Of a stretch of DNA of 64,000 bases, positions 60,088 to 64,000 are shown in pieces. Every line of letters begins with the position of its first letter. Within the stretch, counting starts at the first letter, position 1. The notes under the pieces were generated by a model. That model was not told where the DNA came from, made no database searches, and was given only the letters and a program-made list of their open reading frames with translations. The position numbers and the translations under genes were made by a program. The stretch lies in NCBI RefSeq assembly GCF_018991925.1, contig NW_024737042.1, positions 20,398,795 to 20,462,794 on the forward strand. Reading direction: 5' to 3'. This DNA comes from Homarus americanus. Lineage: Eukaryota > Arthropoda > Malacostraca > Decapoda > Nephropidae.

Positions 60088-60999
60088 GTGGTAGACTTGA
60101 TGAAGGGAGATGTTAAGGAAAAAATATTAATTTCTGGAATAGGATACAGGAGAAATGCGAAGTTTATTGAACAACCTGTTTTGTGTTACAAGTGCAGCAG
60201 GTGGGGCCATATGGCCTGGAAATGTCAAAGTAAATGTCGGTGTCGTTACTGTGGAAAATATCATAATTCAATGGAATGTGGAAATAAAATGTAGTCTGGG
60301 CAACATGTTGTGCCGTGCTGTTGCAATTGTGACAGCGCGCATAATGCAGGTTCCTCAATTTGCAATAAGAAGCTACAGATGCGTGGTGTGCGGTGGCAGA
60401 GCATGGGAGACATGCAACAGCGAGAAAAGGAGGAAGGACGAAGAGTTGCAGGTGAGATAACTCTACCTTCAACTAGGAACGTGTGGAAGCTGAGGATGGA
60501 ACAGAGTGTCACGTTGAAGGTAACTGGAAATGGTGCAGGAGCTGCACCAAAAGTTGTTCCAGAAGAGAAGGTAACTGACAAGTTTAGTGATGTATATGGT
60601 GCAGTAGTTCAACTCCGGCAAGAAATTCAGATGCTTAGAAAAAAGGTAGAGGACAACCAGATGGTAATTGCCCATTTTTTTAAACATAGAAATGTGGATG
60701 TTGAACTAAGAGTAAAGAAGGTTGAAAATAATAGAGTAATAAAATCTGACAAACCATCTTTGCTTTGGGGGACCGGAAATGTGGACATAAGGGAAGAGAT
60801 AACCCGCAAGTGGGGTGACATACCCGAAGTAATACATTATAAGGTATTAGCTCGAGTGACAGAAGTAATGGAACAGTTTGTGAATGAGAGAATAAGGTTA
60901 GTAAAGTTGTTAATAGGGAAAATGGAGGGCACTAGTTTAAGTATACCTTACGTCCTGGGACCACAGATGTGCATGCTTATGTTCTGTTGTATAAGGTGA
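60088..60999 (+). pseudogene. LINE Z gag zinc knuckles and C-terminal part
   Basis: Frame 60,088-60,294: LCYKCSRWGHMAWKC (CX2CX4HX4C) and CRYCGKYHNSMEC (CX2CX3HX4C). In the next frame (from 60,310): CCNCDSAHNAGSSIC (CX2CX3HX6C), so the three-knuckle set is complete but split by a frameshift at about 60,295. The tail to 60,999 is a long helical, Glu/Lys/Val-rich segment (QLRQEIQMLRKKVEDNQMVI), a plausible coiled coil for gag multimerisation. Confidence 0.8.
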
Positions 61000-61167
61000 A
61001 TGCTATAGCCTTACAAAAGACGGGCACGGGGGATGGTAATTGATGAATTTACGTGATTATCAATGTTTCTGTTTACCAGCTAACAATAGAAATAATACAA
61101 GAGGTCTGTTAACTTACAGTATGTTCGGAAAATGTACCGGTTGAATTGGTGATAGCTGACAAGCAGA

Positions 61168-61575
61168 ATGGGGTTGAAAGTTTGTGTGTTAAAATTTATG
61201 TCCAAGGTAGGTCTAACCTGTATATGTATTGTTAACATCTATGTACATCCTGAAAGGTTGGATATTGATGATATGCCTGAGCGCCTATTTAATGATGCTA
61301 GTGTTTTGGTTGGTGATATTAATGCTAGACACGAAGTGCTAGGTACTATGGGACCCAGCAACATTAATGGAAGGAGATGGTTACACTTCTTGGAGGAATT
61401 TGATGATATTGAAATATTGGGGATCATGAGCCTACCCACATACATGGAGGAAGGTTAGATTATGCAGTGTCTTTGATTACATGTGGAATAAGAGCGAATG
61501 CTGACATAGATAGGGATTTGCTTAGTGATCATTTTGCATTACGAATTGCTATACATGTTAACAAATTACAATAGT
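61168..61575 (+). pseudogene. LINE Z APE endonuclease fragment
   Basis: Frame 61,168-61,458: VGLTCICIVNIYVHPERLDI, then ASVLVGDINARHEVLG (GDFN-type motif, here GDIN with Asp and Asn kept). GRRWLHFLEEFDDIEIL corresponds to the following helix. A later frame has the LLSDHFALRI motif (about 61,515-61,550) with the Asp-His pair. The first strand with the catalytic Glu is scrambled upstream (61,010-61,165). Confidence 0.75.
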
Positions 61576-62099
61576 TCATTAAGCGGAAAATATATTGTTT
61601 GCCGGAAGACAAAAAACAGGAGCTGAACACTACTATGCAGGACTGGCATATAGATTATGAACCAAAGGATGTTGACAGCTTTTATGATGATTTATTACAT
61701 ACTATTGATTCCGTTTTGATGACAAGTGTAGTTATCAAAGAGAAATAAATCATGGGAAACGTAATATGTATGTGAATGACAAATTGGTTCAGAGCTGGAG
61801 TAAACTCCTTAGACAGGTGCAAAGAGAATGGAGTGCAAATCCAAATGATAATATCAAGCAATAGGCGCGGAATAAATACTGGACAGACTTTTTAGGGAGA
61901 ATCGCTAAAGGCAAGAGCTTGGGTGACACATGGAGGGAGGTGAATATAGTGCGAGGTGTTCGAAGCTAAGCTGACCCACAGGGCAGGGCTAATCAACTTA
62001 TTAGGAAATGGGCTGGGACTGCCAGTTTTGCCAAATTACCTCAGTGTGCGCAAACCTCATTACAAAATAAGAGTAGACTTAGGAGTGAGTTAGAACAAA

Positions 62100-63168
62100 G
62101 TAAGTGTACATTGGGGGATGATACATATGTTCCTATGACGAGAGGCGAGTTATTATATGCAATTAAAAAGGGAAAGTCTACAGCACCCGGTGAAGATGGA
62201 ATAACATATGAACTGTCTGGCTGGTATTAGAGAAGGGCCCCTGTTAGACTTGTTTAATATGTCTTATAATGGAGGTTGTATCCCTCTTACGTGGAAGAAA
62301 ACAGTAATTGTACCAATACCAAAGGGCATTGGAGATATTCGGTCATTATCTTTGACATTTTGGTGATGATGGAAAGAATAGTATTAAACAGGTTGTGGTA
62401 TAAAGTGGAAAATCTCTTGGCGCCCAATTTACGTGGATTTATGAAAGGGCGAAGTACTGTAGATTGTGTTGTTAAGTGTTTGGATAACTCTAAGGCTACT
62501 TGCAGGACTTTTGTAGACTTAAAAGGGGCCTTTGATAGGGCAGATAAAGAAGTCATACATGAGGAGCTAATTAATTTAGGGGTTTCTGGGAAGTTGCCGA
62601 AATGGATTGTGGATCACTTGAGGTGTACTTAGCCCCACTCCTTTTAACATATTGATGAACATAATGGCTCGCCACGAATTTCCTGGAGACACATAGGTTA
62701 TAATATATGCTGATGATATACTTTTACAGTGTAAAGGTATGAGAAACATGCAAGAGGCTTTAGATGCATTGAGTACACTGTGTTGTAGAATAGGCCTTGT
62801 AATTAACAATGAAAAAACAATAACAGGTCAGAAATTATGAACAAGGGGATTTATTTTTTAATGGATTAAAGCTAGAAAAAGTTGATGTTTACAAATACCT
62901 TGGGAAGCACATTGTGTGTAAGTCCCACAGTAAAGGACTCGAGATGCAATATCTGGGGAATGCATGTAAAGGACGTTTAAGACCTTTTAGAGTTTTGGCA
63001 TGGAAGGGAAATGGCGCAGGTATTCCTATTTTAAGGATGGTTTATATCAGTACTATACGTTCAGTTATTGACTATGCAGCTCCCATCCTTATAATGTATA
63101 GTAAGAAAGTTATTCAAAAGCTGGAAGTGATTCAAAACGAGGCCATGAGAATTGTTTTAGGGTGTTAA
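62100..63168 (+). pseudogene. LINE Z reverse transcriptase, fragmented
   Basis: Block 1 KKGKSTAPGEDGITYEL at about 62,165-62,215, then LTWKKTVIVPIPKG. Frame 62,276-62,632 contains GFMKGRSTVDCVVKCLDN and CRTFVDLKGAFDRAD (motif A), but the motif-B region is lost (jump near 62,625). The catalytic box IYADDILLQ is intact at 62,706-62,717 (LINE Y has YADG here). Frame 62,914-63,168 carries GIPILRMVYISTIRSVIDYA and QNEAMRIVLGC. At least four frame breaks. Confidence 0.85.
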
Positions 63169-63260
63169 CGGAACACTAGAATTGAAAAAATGAGATGGAG
63201 TTAGATTTACCAATTATAGAAGATAGAGTAAAGGAACTTGCTGTAGCTGCTACTCAAAAG

Positions 63261-64000
63261 GTACGTGTACACTGTAGATTAAAATCTAGCTAGACTTGGC
63301 TTTCTCTAGCGAGACTAATCTAAAGTGTGTGTACACTAAACCAAAATTTGCTCTCTCTAGAGCTTCGATAGAGTGGTGCTAGATTAAATCTAGCGAAATT
63401 GCTCTACCGTTTGTGTACACTGGAGTGTGTTTGACGAGGAAGTCTCAGTCAGACTTGAGACTTGATGTGTGGTGAGATGTCACAATCAAGGCGCCTAGTT
63501 GCTGCAGCTGCGACATTAGTTATAATGAAGGATTTGAAGAAAAAGAAAAGAAAGAAAATTGTGTGGGTCAGAAAATGGATAGCCAGAAGAAATGAAGAGG
63601 CATCACATGCAAATCTGTTAAGAGAACTGCTTGATGAGGATGCAGTATCCTATAAGAACTTTCTACGTATGTGTCCTGAAGATTATGATTATTTTCTGGA
63701 AAAAGTGACCCCTAAAATTAAAAGACAAGATACTCATCTCAGAAAAGCAATCACCCCTTCAGAAAGGCTAACGCTTACACTTCGATTTCTAGCATCTGGT
63801 AAGTACTATGAATGAATAAAACCCTTGAATATATTTGTAAATATATTACAAAGCATACATGTACATGAAAGGAAAAAAATATTTTAGTAAATAATGCCAA
63901 ACATGAATTTATCAGACCTGTACATGTTCCGCATACCAGTAACAACTATTTCGAAAATAATCCCCGAGGTTTGTAAGGCACTATACGAAGTTCTGAAAGA
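63261..64000 (+). mobile_element. PIF/Harbinger DNA transposon, 5' part (3' end beyond window)
   Basis: Begins where LINE Z homology ends, with GTACGTGTACACTG. The subterminal region has three copies of the palindrome-containing word GTGTACACT (63,265-63,273; 63,329-63,337; 63,413-63,421) and a near-palindrome GCTAGATTAAATCTAGC (63,378-63,394). Such clusters are typical transposase-binding ends. It is followed by a transposase exon. The right terminal repeat and any 3-bp target duplication cannot be seen. Confidence 0.75.
63465..63798 (+). CDS. Harbinger (HARBI1-like) transposase, first exon
   Basis: ATG at 63,465 opens a frame with a basic stretch (MKDLKKKKRKKIVWVRKWIA). CPEDYDYFLEKVTPKIKRQD and RKAITPSERLTLTLRFLASG follow, the conserved N-terminal region of PIF/Harbinger DDE nucleases (HARBI1 family). 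The coding homology stops at a perfect donor, TCTG|GTAAGT (intron from 63,799), splitting the Gly codon; the frame after it ends in 10 codons. Downstream exons with the DDE triad lie outside the window. No stop interrupts the exon. Because it sits within transposon-like termini it is read as a transposase, not as the domesticated host HARBI1 gene. Confidence 0.85.

Larger units (their letters stand above)
59255..63260 (+). mobile_element. I-like LINE Z (gag, EN, RT), 3' part interrupted by Harbinger
   Basis: Plus strand: gag ORF1 with three zinc knuckles, an APE endonuclease fragment, then RT with YADD. It shares signature strings with LINE Y (KKGKSTAPGEDG-TYE, VDL-GAFD, GAG-PILRM-YIST, VIQNEAMRI-LGC), so the two are related families. 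Homology stops at about 63,260, where the Harbinger element begins; RNase H and 3' UTR are not seen in the window. Numerous stops and frameshifts are present. Confidence 0.85.

Noticed and set aside
63465..63798. Domesticated host gene HARBI1
   Set aside because: Transposon-like terminal motifs lie just upstream and the element interrupts a dead LINE, which fits a mobile transposase better.

Overview
The window reads as intergenic or intronic DNA from a large, repeat-rich eukaryotic genome. It is most likely an arthropod and my best guess is a decapod crustacean. The grounds are short interstitial TTAGG/CCTAA runs, long (AC)n and (AT)n tracts, many minisatellites, tRNA-derived SINE heads and a dense mix of APE-type and RLE-type LINEs plus hAT and Harbinger DNA transposons. 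No host gene was recognised. There are no operons or bacterial-type signals. Apart from one intact LINE ORF1 (47.27-48.15 kb), recognisable coding sequence is broken transposon sequence.

Layout. 0-3.2 kb: reverse-strand LINE with a three-zinc-knuckle gag running into an endonuclease, cut by the window edge in its RT. 5.3-7 kb: minisatellites holding a truncated L2/CR1-like LINE (copy A). 8-11.6 kb: (AT)n, (AC)n and several adjacent minisatellites. 11.95-12.45 kb: CR1 3' end. 13.1-18.2 kb, reverse strand: an RLE-type LINE next to an RTE-like LINE with a C-terminal C2H2 finger. 20.5-21.3 kb: 32-bp minisatellite and the 3' end of an I-like LINE. 22.3-25.3 kb: family W, an internally deleted copy (W2) nested in an older one (W1) with a 12-bp target duplication. 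26.3-26.7 kb: RTE/L1-like tail. 32.1-33.85 kb: two non-autonomous elements inside (AC)n. 34.1-36.2 kb: foldback-like inverted element full of a 25-bp satellite. 39.4-41.5 kb: W3, a second internally deleted W copy with a 15-bp duplication. 43.8-51.7 kb: I-like LINE Y interrupted by a nearly full-length CR1 LINE. 51.8-52.55 kb: small hAT remnant with an 8-bp duplication. 52.97-53.99 kb: L2/CR1-like copy B between (GT)n tracts. 54.6-55.7 kb: two more (AC)n-embedded elements. 56.4 kb: CR1 tail. 59.3-63.26 kb: LINE Z, related to Y. 63.26 kb to the end: 5' part of a PIF/Harbinger transposon with a spliced transposase exon.

How the parts relate. The most notable pattern links LINE copies A and B with the non-autonomous elements E1-E4. 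All share a roughly 60-nt 3' tail with a CAGCC/GGCTG stem-loop, AATAAA and (ATT)n, and most are flanked by (AC)n. This looks like a LINE and its parasitic partners integrating at, or carrying, AC microsatellites. Family W has its own 3' hairpin and a well-placed Inr+DPE promoter, and persists as defective elements with complete ends. The remainder is layered decay, with nesting giving relative ages: CR1 is younger than Y, W2 is younger than W1, and Harbinger is younger than Z.
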